64,000 nt of DNA from Sporosarcina sp. HYO08 (GTDB lineage Bacteria; Bacillota; Bacilli; Bacillales_A; Planococcaceae). The notes under the pieces are model-generated. The model saw nothing but the letters and a program-made list of their open reading frames with translations. It did not search any database and had not been told where the DNA came from. The position numbers and the translations under genes are program-made. Shown one piece after another: positions 34,927 through 44,130 of this stretch; the first letter of the stretch is position 1; every line of letters starts with the position of its first letter. The DNA is taken from assembly GCF_001563475.1 (NCBI RefSeq), contig NZ_LPUT01000023.1:1-64000 (forward strand), written 5' to 3'.

Positions 34927-34946
34927 TTGTACCTTTAAAGATGTCA
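34927..34946 (+). promoter_or_regulatory. Candidate MocR operator before the intact paiB
   Basis: TTGTACCTTTAAAGATGTCA, 45 bases before the paiB start. It matches the motif before the dead paiB at 17 of 20 positions, in the same orientation relative to the gene. Confidence 0.55.
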
Positions 34947-34990
34947 ATCACTAGTATACGATGTTAACAAATAGAAAGGGAAGGGTGCTT

Positions 34991-35614
34991 ATGTTTATAC
35001 CAACATATTTTCAAGTGAAAAATATGGATGAAGTGATTGGATTTATGGAGGAGAACTCCTTTGCGACGGTTGTCACAACCAAAAAGGGGAAGCCGATTGC
35101 GACCCATCTTCCATTACAGCTTCAAAAAGAGGGGGAGGAATATTTCATTGCCGGGCATTTTGCATATGGGAATCCCCAATGGCGAACGTTTGAAACCAGT
35201 GAAAATGTTCTTGTTATTTACCAAGGACCACATGCGTACATTTCTTCTTCATGGTATGGCCATGAAAACGTGCCAACATGGAATTATCAAGCGGTACACG
35301 TATATGGGCAAGCAACCATTTCAGGAGAAGAGGAGTTAAAACAAGATCTAACTAAGTTATTGGAAAAGTACGAGAAACATCGTGAAAATCCAATATTATG
35401 GGATATATTATCTCCTAAGCTATTAGAACGAGAACTAAAAGGAATTGTTGGATTTAAAATTAAAGTGGAAGAAATTCAAGCCGCCTTTAAACTAAGTCAG
35501 AATCGAAATGAAGAAGATTATCAGAATATCATTGAAAAATTACAAGAAGAAGATAATATAAATTCTCAACAATTGGCTGAAGTGATGAAAAAAACCATGG
35601 AAAATAATAAATAA
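34991..35614 (+). CDS. PaiB-family FMN-binding protein
   Basis: A 207-residue protein with an FMN-binding split-barrel (PNPOx-like) fold, family name FMN-binding negative transcriptional regulator. Signature segments are MFIPTYFQV at the start, ENSFATVV, ATHLPLQL, FAYGNPQW, YQGPHAYISSSWY and VPTWNYQAVHVYG. B. subtilis PaiB acts with PaiA on protease and sporulation genes, but no paiA is here. ATG 34991 follows GGAAGGG and matches the family start. The upstream motif shared with the dead paralogue suggests control by the adjacent MocR protein. Confidence 0.85.
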   Translation: MFIPTYFQVKNMDEVIGFMEENSFATVVTTKKGKPIATHLPLQLQKEGEEYFIAGHFAYGNPQWRTFETSENVLVIYQGPHAYISSSWYGHENVPTWNYQAVHVYGQATISGEEELKQDLTKLLEKYEKHRENPILWDILSPKLLERELKGIVGFKIKVEEIQAAFKLSQNRNEEDYQNIIEKLQEEDNINSQQLAEVMKKTMENNK

Positions 35615-35903
35615 GGGAGTGGTTAGGATTGTTATGAGTAAAGAGAGTGTTTTATGGTGATAATTACAACACAATAACATCAAAAACTTATTTGGAATGT
35701 AGCAGATATTTTAGAGGCTTGAGTATGTAGAAGGCTATTAGGGATGGGTTACGGATTTTATATTATTTACAAACTGTGAAACCATCTATCTACCAATAAC
35801 CTATCACATGTCATTGCTTCATGCTACGTTTCCCTTGAAAAAATACGGACTTCGGTAAGTTTGGATCTTACATCATGGAGTTTTACAAAAGAAGGATGGT
35901 TAG
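35615..35903. other. Intergenic, decayed
   Basis: No complete gene. Short open stretches such as WNVADILE (near 35690) have the flavour of a coding remnant but are too short to name. The last bases carry the AGAAGGATGG ribosome site of the MFS gene. Confidence 0.4.
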
Positions 35904-37118
35904 ATGAGAAAAAATAACGAACAAGATTTAGTGAAAACACAACATAGTGGCGGTGCAGGGTTAGCGATCGTGGCTATTATTCTTGTGTCGATTAGTTTAC
36001 GTCCGGGAATTATTTCTACTGGACCTATATTGTCTCTTATTCAAGCCGATTTTAATTTTTCCTATTCTACGGCTTCGTTATTGATTACGATACCTGATTT
36101 TTTAATGGGGATTTTAGCACTGACTACCCCATGGCTTGCCCGTCGTTATGGGCGTAATACAGTTATCCTTTTTGCTTTATTATTGCTTACTTTCTCTACG
36201 ATAGCGCGCGTATTTTCTCCCAATACATTTTCACTACTTTTAACGACAGTAGGTGTTGGTGCTGGTATCGCAATCGTTGGTACTTTAATGGGTGGTTTTA
36301 TCAAATTGAAATTCCCTACAAAAGCAGCATTACTAATGGGGATATATACTACGGCACTCTCCTTGGGTACTGCAGTCTCGGCAGGTACAACAGGAATAAT
36401 CGCTTCAAATGCAGATAGCGGATGGCGCTTGGCTTCTGGTATTTGGGCTGTGCCGGGAGTTTTAGCTATCATTGCTTGGATTGTTGTAATCCTTCAAGGG
36501 CGCAAGGATAATAGCGTTTCAAAAGAAACCTCTACAGCTGGAATAAAACTTCCAATTAGAAACCGCACAGCATGGATGATCGCATTATATTTCGGATGTG
36601 TTAATTTCCTTTTTTATGCTTTAATATCTTGGACTTCACTCATGTATCAAGAACTTGGGAAATCCGTTACAGTTTCAGGGTTTATTCTCTTAACTTTCAC
36701 CGTCGTATTTATGTTAGCCAATCCTATATTCGGCTGGCTTAGTAAATCACTTGATCGCCGTGGCTGGTTAGCTGCTTCTTCTGTTCTGGCGATAGTAGGT
36801 TTAATTGCCATTGCTATTGGACCAAATTTAGCTCCATTTATATTTATATCTATTTTTGCATTTGGTCTCGGTGGTGCCTTTACGCTAAGTATGACCTTGC
36901 CACTAGATAATACGAATACAGTAGAAGAATCTAATGACTGGAATGCATTTGTTTTAACTGTGGGGTATCTGATTGCAGCGACAGGACCGTTTTTGGTTGG
37001 ATTTATGCGAGATATCTCTGGAGATTTCAGCAGTTCGATTTGGCTTCTTGTAGGTGTAACCATTCTTATGCTTGTCTTGACACCTTTTCTTAAACCGAAT
37101 TCTTCTTCTTTACAATAG
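35904..37118 (+). CDS. MFS transporter, CynX/NimT type
   Basis: Twelve-helix major facilitator of 404 residues. The first cytoplasmic loop motif (LARRYGRN) and the SISLRPGIISTGPIL opening suit the CynX/NimT (cyanate / 2-nitroimidazole) subgroup. AGAAGGATGG precedes ATG 35904. The real substrate cannot be told from sequence. The base composition is more AT-rich than the flanking backbone genes, which fits a position in the accessory region. Confidence 0.8.
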   Translation: MRKNNEQDLVKTQHSGGAGLAIVAIILVSISLRPGIISTGPILSLIQADFNFSYSTASLLITIPDFLMGILALTTPWLARRYGRNTVILFALLLLTFSTIARVFSPNTFSLLLTTVGVGAGIAIVGTLMGGFIKLKFPTKAALLMGIYTTALSLGTAVSAGTTGIIASNADSGWRLASGIWAVPGVLAIIAWIVVILQGRKDNSVSKETSTAGIKLPIRNRTAWMIALYFGCVNFLFYALISWTSLMYQELGKSVTVSGFILLTFTVVFMLANPIFGWLSKSLDRRGWLAASSVLAIVGLIAIAIGPNLAPFIFISIFAFGLGGAFTLSMTLPLDNTNTVEESNDWNAFVLTVGYLIAATGPFLVGFMRDISGDFSSSIWLLVGVTILMLVLTPFLKPNSSSLQ

Positions 37119-37159
37119 TTTTCACAAATTCCCAAACTGATAAAAAGTTTGCTGATTAA

Positions 37160-37225
37160 GTAAAAGGGGTTGGCCTAGAAGTGCCTGGCTCTTCGCTTCG
37201 GGACAACCCCTTCTTTTGTTTTTAC
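37160..37225 (+). terminator. Terminator after the MFS gene
   Basis: AAGGGGTTG pairs with CAACCCCTT across a long loop that includes its own CTTCGCTTCGGG hairpin; T-rich sequence follows. Confidence 0.65.
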
Positions 37226-37327
37226 TGTGCTATTTTGCTTGTTATTTTATTGTTAAAAATTAACTTTCTCTCCCAAAAGAGAACCCGTTAAAATTCGAAG
37301 GAGCTCCTCGTTTTTTAACCTTATCCA

Positions 37328-38953
37328 TCATTCCTCATACAACGGTACTCTCCAAGGTTCTTCCACTTTTTCATAACGCGTGACAGAAATAAGGTGCAAT
37401 GTCAATTGTTCTGGAATTTCTTCCAAGTCATATACCACTAGATCAATCGTCATTTGATGGCGGCCATTTTTATCTTTCTCATTCAGTATGGATCCACTCT
37501 CATAAGCTGGATAGACATGCCCTTTGTCATCGACGACAACCCAAGTCCCAAGTGTAGAGGAGAGCGGTTCTGTGCCGCCTTCCATTTCAATGACAATAGA
37601 AGTACGTTTGCCAACTGGCCAAATCGACTTTTGCAAATAAAACTCATGCTTCTTTTTGACTTTGTTGATCGTGAGGAAATTCCCTTCGTAGTCAAATGTA
37701 ACAGGATCTTTCTTCACGTTTTTTGAGTCAATAGCAATCGAAAAGTCGGATGGGACTGTTTTTAACACGCCATCCCATACAAATGTAAGGGCACGGTCAT
37801 CTTGATGCGGGAAGAAGGATTGATTCCATTTAACGTGTCCAAGCTGTTCCGTATCGAAGCCAGTATTTTGATATTGCGTCATATCGCCAGGCTTGGAATC
37901 TTCTGTATAAAAATTGTGATCATCTTGTTCGTAAATCGTCTGTCCATCGGCATTTTCAAAGTGAAAGTGAATCGCTGTGCCATATCGGCCAGAAGTGACA
38001 CTTTCTTTGCCAAACTTCGCTTCAAGCGCCTGAATATGACGTTCAATTTTTGCTTGCTCTTCATTTGTAAATAGCGTTTCATAGATAAACTCTGTTGAAG
38101 AAGGGGCAAATTTCATTTCATTTAAATGAATAGAAACACCTTGGCGGCTTGCTATTTCATCAAATGTCGTTTTTGTTGTGAGCGCATTACTCTTCGTTAA
38201 ATCGACCGGGACATCCAATTGCCAATTTCCCTTTACACCATTTAACTCTTTCAAATCAATATGGACAGTTAGCTTCTCGGTCGCTGCATGTTCCCTTAAT
38301 GGCACTTCAATATAACCGTAATCACTAGCTTCGCGCCATCCTGTCCCAACCATCTCAAACAATTGACCGTTTTGATCAACTGCTTTAATTCCACCATTGG
38401 CCATAGCAAAATTATTAATATCAGCTTTAAGCGGTTTTCCATTTTGATTTAATATTTGAAAAGATAAAACGACCCGTGACGGATCTGCCACAACATCTTC
38501 GACTTTAAATGTAATATTTTGGTCCGTCACTGTAAGATTCACTCGTTCCAAAAGTCCCGCATCCGCCGCCAGTCTGACACCTTCATCGACTTGATCCGTT
38601 GTGAATAAACCGCTAATCCAGCTGGCAAAACTCGGTGTGACCGCGGCACTTACGCCAAGCGCTACGACAACTGTCGCGGCTGCGTACATGACTCGCTTCC
38701 AAGGTTTCCTTTTTGGCGGAACAGCCTTTTGTTCATAAGGCTCCAGTTGATCCAAAATATTTGCCGTAAAATCATCTGGTAAAGCGGGGGACTGCAATAC
38801 TTCTTGAAAGTAATGCTGTTCATCCTTTAACGCCATAATAATTCGTTGACATTCCGTGCAATGGTTGACGTGCTTTTTTACGGCTTCTTTCTCTTGTTCT
38901 ATTAGTAAATCATCTACATATTGTGAAAGTTTATCGGCAGATGGACAGTTCAT
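37328..38953 (-). CDS. Zinc-finger anti-sigma factor with DUF4179 domain
   Basis: A 541-residue single-pass membrane protein. Residues 1-60 form an anti-sigma zinc finger (HVNHCTECQ), one helix follows (YAAATVVVALGVSAAV, near 90-110), and the outer part has the DUF4179 layout. It should hold the ECF sigma factor at the membrane until a cell-surface signal arrives. ATG 38953 follows GGAGGAG and lies within the end of the sigma gene, so the pair is translationally coupled. A longer start further upstream would clash with the ribosome site. Confidence 0.85.
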   Translation of the reverse strand: MNCPSADKLSQYVDDLLIEQEKEAVKKHVNHCTECQRIIMALKDEQHYFQEVLQSPALPDDFTANILDQLEPYEQKAVPPKRKPWKRVMYAAATVVVALGVSAAVTPSFASWISGLFTTDQVDEGVRLAADAGLLERVNLTVTDQNITFKVEDVVADPSRVVLSFQILNQNGKPLKADINNFAMANGGIKAVDQNGQLFEMVGTGWREASDYGYIEVPLREHAATEKLTVHIDLKELNGVKGNWQLDVPVDLTKSNALTTKTTFDEIASRQGVSIHLNEMKFAPSSTEFIYETLFTNEEQAKIERHIQALEAKFGKESVTSGRYGTAIHFHFENADGQTIYEQDDHNFYTEDSKPGDMTQYQNTGFDTEQLGHVKWNQSFFPHQDDRALTFVWDGVLKTVPSDFSIAIDSKNVKKDPVTFDYEGNFLTINKVKKKHEFYLQKSIWPVGKRTSIVIEMEGGTEPLSSTLGTWVVVDDKGHVYPAYESGSILNEKDKNGRHQMTIDLVVYDLEEIPEQLTLHLISVTRYEKVEEPWRVPLYEE

Positions 38954-39497
38954 GAAAATCTCCTCCTCCACGTTTGACTGTCGCCCTCATTTTCTTCTTC
39001 GCGCGGTGAAGTTTATTGCGAACGGTAGAAAGGGGGACGTCTACTAATTCACTAATCTCGATATAGCCCAGTTCATTGACATAGCGCAGTAAAATAATGA
39101 TCCGCTCATCTTCTGGCAATGTGGCGATTAATCGTTCCAGTTGACGTTTTTTTTCTTTCTGCAAAAAAATTACTTCCGGATGATTCGTATTGACAATCGA
39201 ACTTTCCTCAACTTCAACTTGCTTCATTTGGTAACGCTTTTTTCGGAATTCATCCATACAATGATTGATCGCCACGCGGTACAGCCAGCTCGAAAATGAA
39301 CCAGTGGCATCGTATTGATGAAGCTGCTCGTACACTTTGATGAACGCTTCCTGCACTAAATCTTGCGCATCTTGCGGATGTTGGGTCATACGCAAAATGG
39401 TTCCATATAATGGATTTTTATATTTGTCGATAATAAACGCATAGGCTTGTTTGTTGCCGGCAAGCACTTGTTGGATCCATTCACTCTCTTCTTGCAT
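38931..39497 (-). CDS. ECF-type RNA polymerase sigma factor
   Basis: A 188-residue sigma-70 family protein with region 2 (DAQDLVQEAFIKVYEQL, WLYRVAINHCMDEFRKK) and region 4 (LPEDERIIILLRYVNELGYIEISELVDVPLSTVRNKLHRAKKKM) only, as in extracytoplasmic-function sigma factors. Of two adjacent ATGs, 39497 has the better distance (6) from AGGAGG. The anti-sigma factor gene starts inside its last codons. Autoregulation is likely but I could not identify the promoter. Confidence 0.9.
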   Translation of the reverse strand: MQEESEWIQQVLAGNKQAYAFIIDKYKNPLYGTILRMTQHPQDAQDLVQEAFIKVYEQLHQYDATGSFSSWLYRVAINHCMDEFRKKRYQMKQVEVEESSIVNTNHPEVIFLQKEKKRQLERLIATLPEDERIIILLRYVNELGYIEISELVDVPLSTVRNKLHRAKKKMRATVKRGGGDFHELSICR

Positions 39498-39595
39498 CAT
39501 TATCCTCCTTCGTCAAACGATCATGCGCATGTTTCGTTTATGTACTTCACTTAGTATAACGAGTCGAGTTAGGAAATCGTCTCACTAAAAATAAA

Positions 39596-39636
39596 AAAAT
39601 GGACTTTCTCATAGAAGGGGAGAAAGTCCATTCTTT
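39596..39636 (-). terminator. Terminator of the DUF4362 gene
   Basis: AATGGACTTTCTC pairs with GAGAAAGTCCATT around a 9-base loop; seven T residues follow on the minus strand. Confidence 0.8.
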
Positions 39637-39672
39637 ACTAATTGACGGCGTTCATTATTGATACAAGTTGCT

Positions 39673-40104
39673 TTAATGGTCGTGATCATGCTCTTTCGCC
39701 ACGCTGAGTATCGTAAAACTGTCTACACGATCACAGCCCTCTAGTGTGTAAATGAATAACTGCTCGCCGTCTTCTTCCACAATGGTTGAACACGTCAATT
39801 GTTCTTTCGCAGGGGCATCCCCCCTGTTTTTATTTTTAGAACGATCAATCCGTAAGTCAATAGATGCGCCATCATACGATAAATTATAAATCGTTGGATC
39901 GCCTTCAAGAGAATAATTTGTAATGCGCACCTCGTCTTTTTTCTGTTGATGGATACTTTCTACAAACCGTTCAAACTGGAAAAGGTTATACACCGGCCCG
40001 TGCATATTGACGACATCACCATTTTTGACTGCTTTTGTACTGTCGTAGGCGCAAGCTGAAAGGAGCAAAATCACTCCGAACCAACACAGTAGAAATTTCT
40101 TCAA
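39673..40104 (-). CDS. DUF4362 lipoprotein
   Basis: A 143-residue lipoprotein: lipobox LLLSAC with the Cys near residue 18, then the DUF4362 core (GDVVNMHGPVYNLFQFERF, RITNYSLEGDPTIYNLSYDG). Function unknown. The C-terminus ends HDHDH and could bind metal. TTG 40104 follows GGGAGG at 7 bases; the TTG at 40119 overlaps the ribosome site. It runs in the same direction as the sigma/anti-sigma pair but has its own terminator, so is probably a separate unit. Confidence 0.75.
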   Translation of the reverse strand: MKKFLLCWFGVILLLSACAYDSTKAVKNGDVVNMHGPVYNLFQFERFVESIHQQKKDEVRITNYSLEGDPTIYNLSYDGASIDLRIDRSKNKNRGDAPAKEQLTCSTIVEEDGEQLFIYTLEGCDRVDSFTILSVAKEHDHDH

Positions 40105-40254
40105 ATCGGTACCTCCCAATTCTTTTCAGATCCGCAATAGTACATTCTATGAGACAAGTTGTTTCTTTACGAACAACCATTTATTTTACTAGTCGAATCA
40201 TTTAAATTTCTCGTCTATTCGGACTTCGAAATATTTGTTAAAATAAGGAAGGCA

Positions 40255-40391
40255 CTTTATCTTTAGTCAGCAGATATTCAACCACCCGCTGACTAAAGAT
40301 AAAGCCTCCGGCGGATGTCACAGATTTTGAAAGGAGTTAATCGAGCAAGCTCGATTCAAAATCTGGACGCAATTACGCCAAGGCGTAATTG
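40255..40391. repeat. Three consecutive hairpins upstream of the BmrC-like gene
   Basis: Hairpin 1: CTTTATCTTTAGTCAGC with its complement, a 17-bp perfect stem (40255..40303). Hairpin 2: AGATTTTGAA/TTCAAAATCT outside, TCGAGC/GCTCGA inside (40322..40365). Hairpin 3: CAATTACGCC-aa-GGCGTAATTG (40370..40391). A 25-codon frame (ATG 40315, MSQILKGVNRASSIQ...) spans hairpins 2 and 3 but has no clear ribosome site. In my memory similar sequences recur in related genomes, so this may be a dispersed repeat rather than a leader. Confidence 0.6.
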
Positions 40392-40416
40392 ATAAAAGGG
40401 GAAGGGAGGAAACTAA

Positions 40417-42171
40417 ATGAAAGTATTTATCGAACTGGGTTGGTATTTCAAGCAGCGAAAAAAGCAATATTTGACTGGAATCATATTGCTCATTTTTGTT
40501 GCATTTTTACAATTGCTTCCTCCGAAAATTATTGGCTATGTCGTTGACGACATTCAAAAAGGAACGTTAACGGGAGGCATTTTAGCGAAATGGCTTGTCG
40601 TTCTTGCGGTAGCGGCACTTATGATGTATGTGCTTCGCTATTACTGGCGCATCATGATTTTTGGCTCCGCCGTTTTACTATCAAGACAACTGCGGCAGCG
40701 CCTTTTCCACCATTTCACGCAAATGTCTCCGTCTTTTTATCAAAAGAGGCGGGTTGGTGACTTAATGGCCCATGCGACGAATGATTTAAGCGCTGTTCAG
40801 CAAACAGCTGGAGCCGGGGTTCTGACGCTTGTCGATTCGTTTACTTCAGGCAGCTTCGTTATTCTGGCCATGGCACTGACGATTAACTGGAAGCTGACAT
40901 TGATTGCACTTATACCGATGCCTTTTATGATTGTATTAACGAGCTATTACGGAAAACTGCTTCACGAGCGTTTCCGCTATGCGCAAGAAGCTTTTTCCGA
41001 TCTAAACGATAAAACGCAAGAGAGCATTTCTGGGATCAAAGTCATCAAAACATTTGGGCAAGAACAAGAAGATATTGATGATTTTACACGCTTATCTGGC
41101 GATGTCGTTGACAAAAATATGCGGGTTGCGAAAGTTGATTCGTTATTCCATCCAACAATTTCTTTTATCGTTGGTATTTCTTTTTTTCTATCCATCTATT
41201 TCGGTTCAAAATTCATCCTTGCGGGGACGATGACGCTTGGAGATCTTGTTGCTTTTACAGCTTATCTTGGTCTTCTCGTTTGGCCGATGCTCGCATTTGG
41301 CTGGCTGTTTAATATTGTAGAACGTGGACGTGCTTCATACGGGCGCATTACAAAATTATTAAATGAAAAAGCGGAAATTGAAGACCAGCCAAACGCTGTT
41401 GACCTAAAAGCAGCGGGGGATTTACAATTTGATATCGATGAATTTACATTTCCAGAAGACAACGAGCCTGCGCTGCGCAATGTCCATTTTACATTGAAGC
41501 GGGGAGAAACGCTTGGCATCGTCGGAAAGACCGGTTCTGGTAAAACGACGATCCTCAAGCTTTTGCTTCGGGAATTTGAAGGCTATCAAGGAAATATTAC
41601 TTATGGCGGTATACCGATTAAAAATTACAAACGGGATCGATTGCGTGAATCGATTGGTTATGTACCGCAAGATCATTTTTTATTTTCCACGACGATTGCT
41701 GAAAATATTGCCTTTACAGACACAACCGCTTCCAAAGAACAAATGATAGGGGCGGCAAAGCTTGCGCATATTCATGAAGATATTCTCGGATTTACGGACG
41801 GCTATGAAACGATCGTCGGCGAACGCGGTGTGTCTTTATCAGGCGGACAAAAGCAGCGTATTTCCATTGCGCGGGCACTTATGATGAAACCCGAATTGCT
41901 TATTTTAGATGATTCGTTGTCGGCCGTTGACGCTAAGACAGAAGAAGCGATCCTTCAATCGCTGAAAGAAACAAGGTCGGGAGAGACGACGATTGTCACC
42001 TCTCATCGCCTAAGCGCCATTGAGCATGCACATCAAATCATCGTTATGGAAGGCGGAACGATTATTGAAAACGGTTCGCATGAGGAACTGATGGCACTCG
42101 GTGGACAATACAAAGAAATGTACGAACTGCAACAGCTGGAAGCACTTGTGGAGAAAGGAGGGGAAATGTAA
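40417..42171 (+). CDS. bmrC: ABC exporter half-transporter, BmrC/YheI type
   Basis: A 584-residue transporter with six membrane helices followed by an ATPase domain. Walker A GKTGSGKTT and signature LSGGQKQR are canonical, but the residue after Walker B is Asp (ILILDD-S) rather than the catalytic Glu, as in BmrC of the B. subtilis multidrug exporter BmrC/BmrD. The next gene starts directly after its stop. Together they should form an asymmetric heterodimer exporting drugs or lipids. The ribosome site is GGGAGG. Three hairpins lie just upstream. Confidence 0.88.
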   Translation: MKVFIELGWYFKQRKKQYLTGIILLIFVAFLQLLPPKIIGYVVDDIQKGTLTGGILAKWLVVLAVAALMMYVLRYYWRIMIFGSAVLLSRQLRQRLFHHFTQMSPSFYQKRRVGDLMAHATNDLSAVQQTAGAGVLTLVDSFTSGSFVILAMALTINWKLTLIALIPMPFMIVLTSYYGKLLHERFRYAQEAFSDLNDKTQESISGIKVIKTFGQEQEDIDDFTRLSGDVVDKNMRVAKVDSLFHPTISFIVGISFFLSIYFGSKFILAGTMTLGDLVAFTAYLGLLVWPMLAFGWLFNIVERGRASYGRITKLLNEKAEIEDQPNAVDLKAAGDLQFDIDEFTFPEDNEPALRNVHFTLKRGETLGIVGKTGSGKTTILKLLLREFEGYQGNITYGGIPIKNYKRDRLRESIGYVPQDHFLFSTTIAENIAFTDTTASKEQMIGAAKLAHIHEDILGFTDGYETIVGERGVSLSGGQKQRISIARALMMKPELLILDDSLSAVDAKTEEAILQSLKETRSGETTIVTSHRLSAIEHAHQIIVMEGGTIIENGSHEELMALGGQYKEMYELQQLEALVEKGGEM

Positions 42172-43968
42172 ATGCAATCACCTCATGAACAGCAGCAGAC
42201 ATTAAGCGGGAAAGAGCAATGGGTTGTGTTAAAACGGTTGCTCAGTTATTTGAAGCCGCATAAGGCGATGATTGCGTTCGCCCTTTTTCTCCTCGGCTTA
42301 TCTGTCCTAGGGCAAGTGGCGGGGCCTATTCTTATTAAAAAGTTCATTGATGATTACTTAACGCCTGGCAATTTTCCAACGGGTCCAATTACAACGCTCG
42401 CGATTGCTTTTATCGTCATTCAAATTTTACATGTGTTTGTTACTTATGTGCAATTACTAAAGTTTCAAGAAATCGCACTAAAAATCATTCAGCAAATGCG
42501 GATCGATGTGTTTACGAAAGTGCAAAGACTTGGGATGCGCTATTTTGACCGGACACCGGCCGGAAGCATTGTCTCTCGGGTAACGAATGACACCGAGGCG
42601 ATTAAAGAAATGTTCGTCGATGTACTGGCAGGCTTTTTACAAGCAGCTTTTTTGATCATTGGCATATACATTGCAATGTTTACGTTGAACCCAAAGCTGG
42701 CTGCCATCGCACTTATTCTATTACCGCTGCTCTTTCTCATTATTCGAACGTACCGAAAATACAGTGCGGAGTTTTACCAAGATTTACGGGAGCGGCTCAG
42801 TCAGCTCAATGCCAAAATTGCAGAATCTATTTCCGGCATGAGTATGATTCAGGCATTCCGGCAAGAGGAACGATTCGAACAAGAATTCGCGGAAATTAAT
42901 GGGAAGCATTACCGGGCGGGGATGCGCAATATTAAACTGGACGGTTTGCTCCTTCGCCCGGCAGTGGACCTTGTCTATGCAGCGGCGATCATTCTCTTAT
43001 TAAGCTATTTCGGCATTGCATCCTTCGATCATGCCATAGAAGTCGGGGTCGTTTATGCATTTGTGACGTATATTGACCGTTTCTTTGAGCCGATTGGTCA
43101 TGTTATGATGCGACTATCCATTTTCCAACAGGCAATCGTTGCGGCTTCTCGGGTATTCCGATTGCTAGATGAGCCAGATATGGAGCCTGCTCAGCGTGAA
43201 CAAAACAACGCCTCTATTGCGGATGGTAAAATCGAATTCCAAGATGTTACTTTTTCCTACGATGGCAAAACAGATGTACTCAAAAACATTTCATTTACTG
43301 CGAATGCAGGGGAAACGGTCGCACTCGTCGGACACACTGGCAGCGGAAAAAGTTCGATTATCAACTTGCTCATGCGGTTTTATGAATATGAGCGCGGAAA
43401 TATTGTCATTGACGGCGTTTCATTAAAAGCGTATCCGAAATCGGAATTACGGAAGAAAATCGGTCTCGTCTTACAAGATCCTTTTCTCTTTTACGGAGAT
43501 ATCGAAAGCAATATTCGGCTGCATGCCCCGGATATGACTGCCGAAGAAGTAAAGGCGGCGGCAGAGTTTGTTCGGGCGAATGAATTTATCGAGAAACTGC
43601 CCGATGGCTATTTAGAAAAAGTGACAGAACGCGGCTCTACTTTTTCAAGCGGGCAACGGCAGCTCATCGCATTTGCGAGAACGATCGCAACAAAGCCGAA
43701 AATTCTTGTGCTAGATGAAGCAACTGCAAACATTGACACGGAAACGGAAGTTGCCATTCAAGAAAGTTTGGAGAAAATGCGGAGAGGCCGAACGACGATC
43801 GTCATCGCGCACCGTCTAAGTACGATCCAAGATGCTGAGCAAATCCTCGTGTTGCATAAAGGTGAAATTGTCGAACGCGGTACGCATCAGGAGTTGCTGG
43901 CACAAAGAGGGCTGTATCATAAAATGTACTTGCTGCAGAACAATATTTTGGAAGATGACGTCATCTAA
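42172..43968 (+). CDS. bmrD: ABC exporter half-transporter, BmrD/YheH type
   Basis: A 598-residue partner of the preceding protein. Walker A is GHTGSGKSS and Walker B has the catalytic Glu (VLDEATANID), but the signature is FSSGQRQ instead of LSGGQ. Combined with BmrC this leaves one competent and one degenerate ATP site, the usual plan for heterodimeric exporters. It is shorter than B. subtilis BmrD (about 670 residues), lacking the extra N-terminal part. Stop and start are adjacent (TAA ATG), so translation is coupled. A terminator follows. Confidence 0.88.
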   Translation: MQSPHEQQQTLSGKEQWVVLKRLLSYLKPHKAMIAFALFLLGLSVLGQVAGPILIKKFIDDYLTPGNFPTGPITTLAIAFIVIQILHVFVTYVQLLKFQEIALKIIQQMRIDVFTKVQRLGMRYFDRTPAGSIVSRVTNDTEAIKEMFVDVLAGFLQAAFLIIGIYIAMFTLNPKLAAIALILLPLLFLIIRTYRKYSAEFYQDLRERLSQLNAKIAESISGMSMIQAFRQEERFEQEFAEINGKHYRAGMRNIKLDGLLLRPAVDLVYAAAIILLLSYFGIASFDHAIEVGVVYAFVTYIDRFFEPIGHVMMRLSIFQQAIVAASRVFRLLDEPDMEPAQREQNNASIADGKIEFQDVTFSYDGKTDVLKNISFTANAGETVALVGHTGSGKSSIINLLMRFYEYERGNIVIDGVSLKAYPKSELRKKIGLVLQDPFLFYGDIESNIRLHAPDMTAEEVKAAAEFVRANEFIEKLPDGYLEKVTERGSTFSSGQRQLIAFARTIATKPKILVLDEATANIDTETEVAIQESLEKMRRGRTTIVIAHRLSTIQDAEQILVLHKGEIVERGTHQELLAQRGLYHKMYLLQNNILEDDVI

Positions 43969-44007
43969 ACGAAGGGCGTAGAAAGATTTTCTTTCTACGC
44001 CCTTCGT
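43969..44007. terminator. Hairpin after bmrCD
   Basis: GAAGGGCGTAGAAAGA pairs with TCTTTCTACGCCCTTC, a 16-bp stem with a 3-base loop. The T-run is weak. Confidence 0.7.
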
Positions 44008-44102
44008 TCAATTTCAGCAAAGAAAGGTTAGGCAGTTGCCATCTCAATGATTATAGTATATATTAAAATCATACAACACTTAGTGTTCCGCTTTAAATAC
44101 AA

Positions 44103-44118
44103 ACACTATATATAGATA
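44103..44118. promoter_or_regulatory. NrdR-box-like site before the riboswitch
   Basis: ACACTATATATAGATA matches the consensus ACACWATATATWGTGT at most positions. NrdR represses ribonucleotide reductase genes. A weaker AT-rich candidate lies 50 bases upstream. The site is directly before the cobalamin riboswitch of the nrdDG operon, which supports the match. Confidence 0.55.
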
Positions 44119-44130
44119 ATTACCAATAAT

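Noticed and set aside
35670-35760. Fragment of a type I restriction methylase
   Set aside because: Only WNVADILE-like similarity over a few residues; too short to claim.
40315-40392. BmrB-type leader peptide gene (25 codons)
   Set aside because: No good ribosome site and the codons are those of hairpins 2 and 3, so it is not annotated as a CDS.
44050-44066. Second NrdR box upstream of the first
   Set aside because: Weak match and 50-base centre spacing, not the usual about 31 bases.
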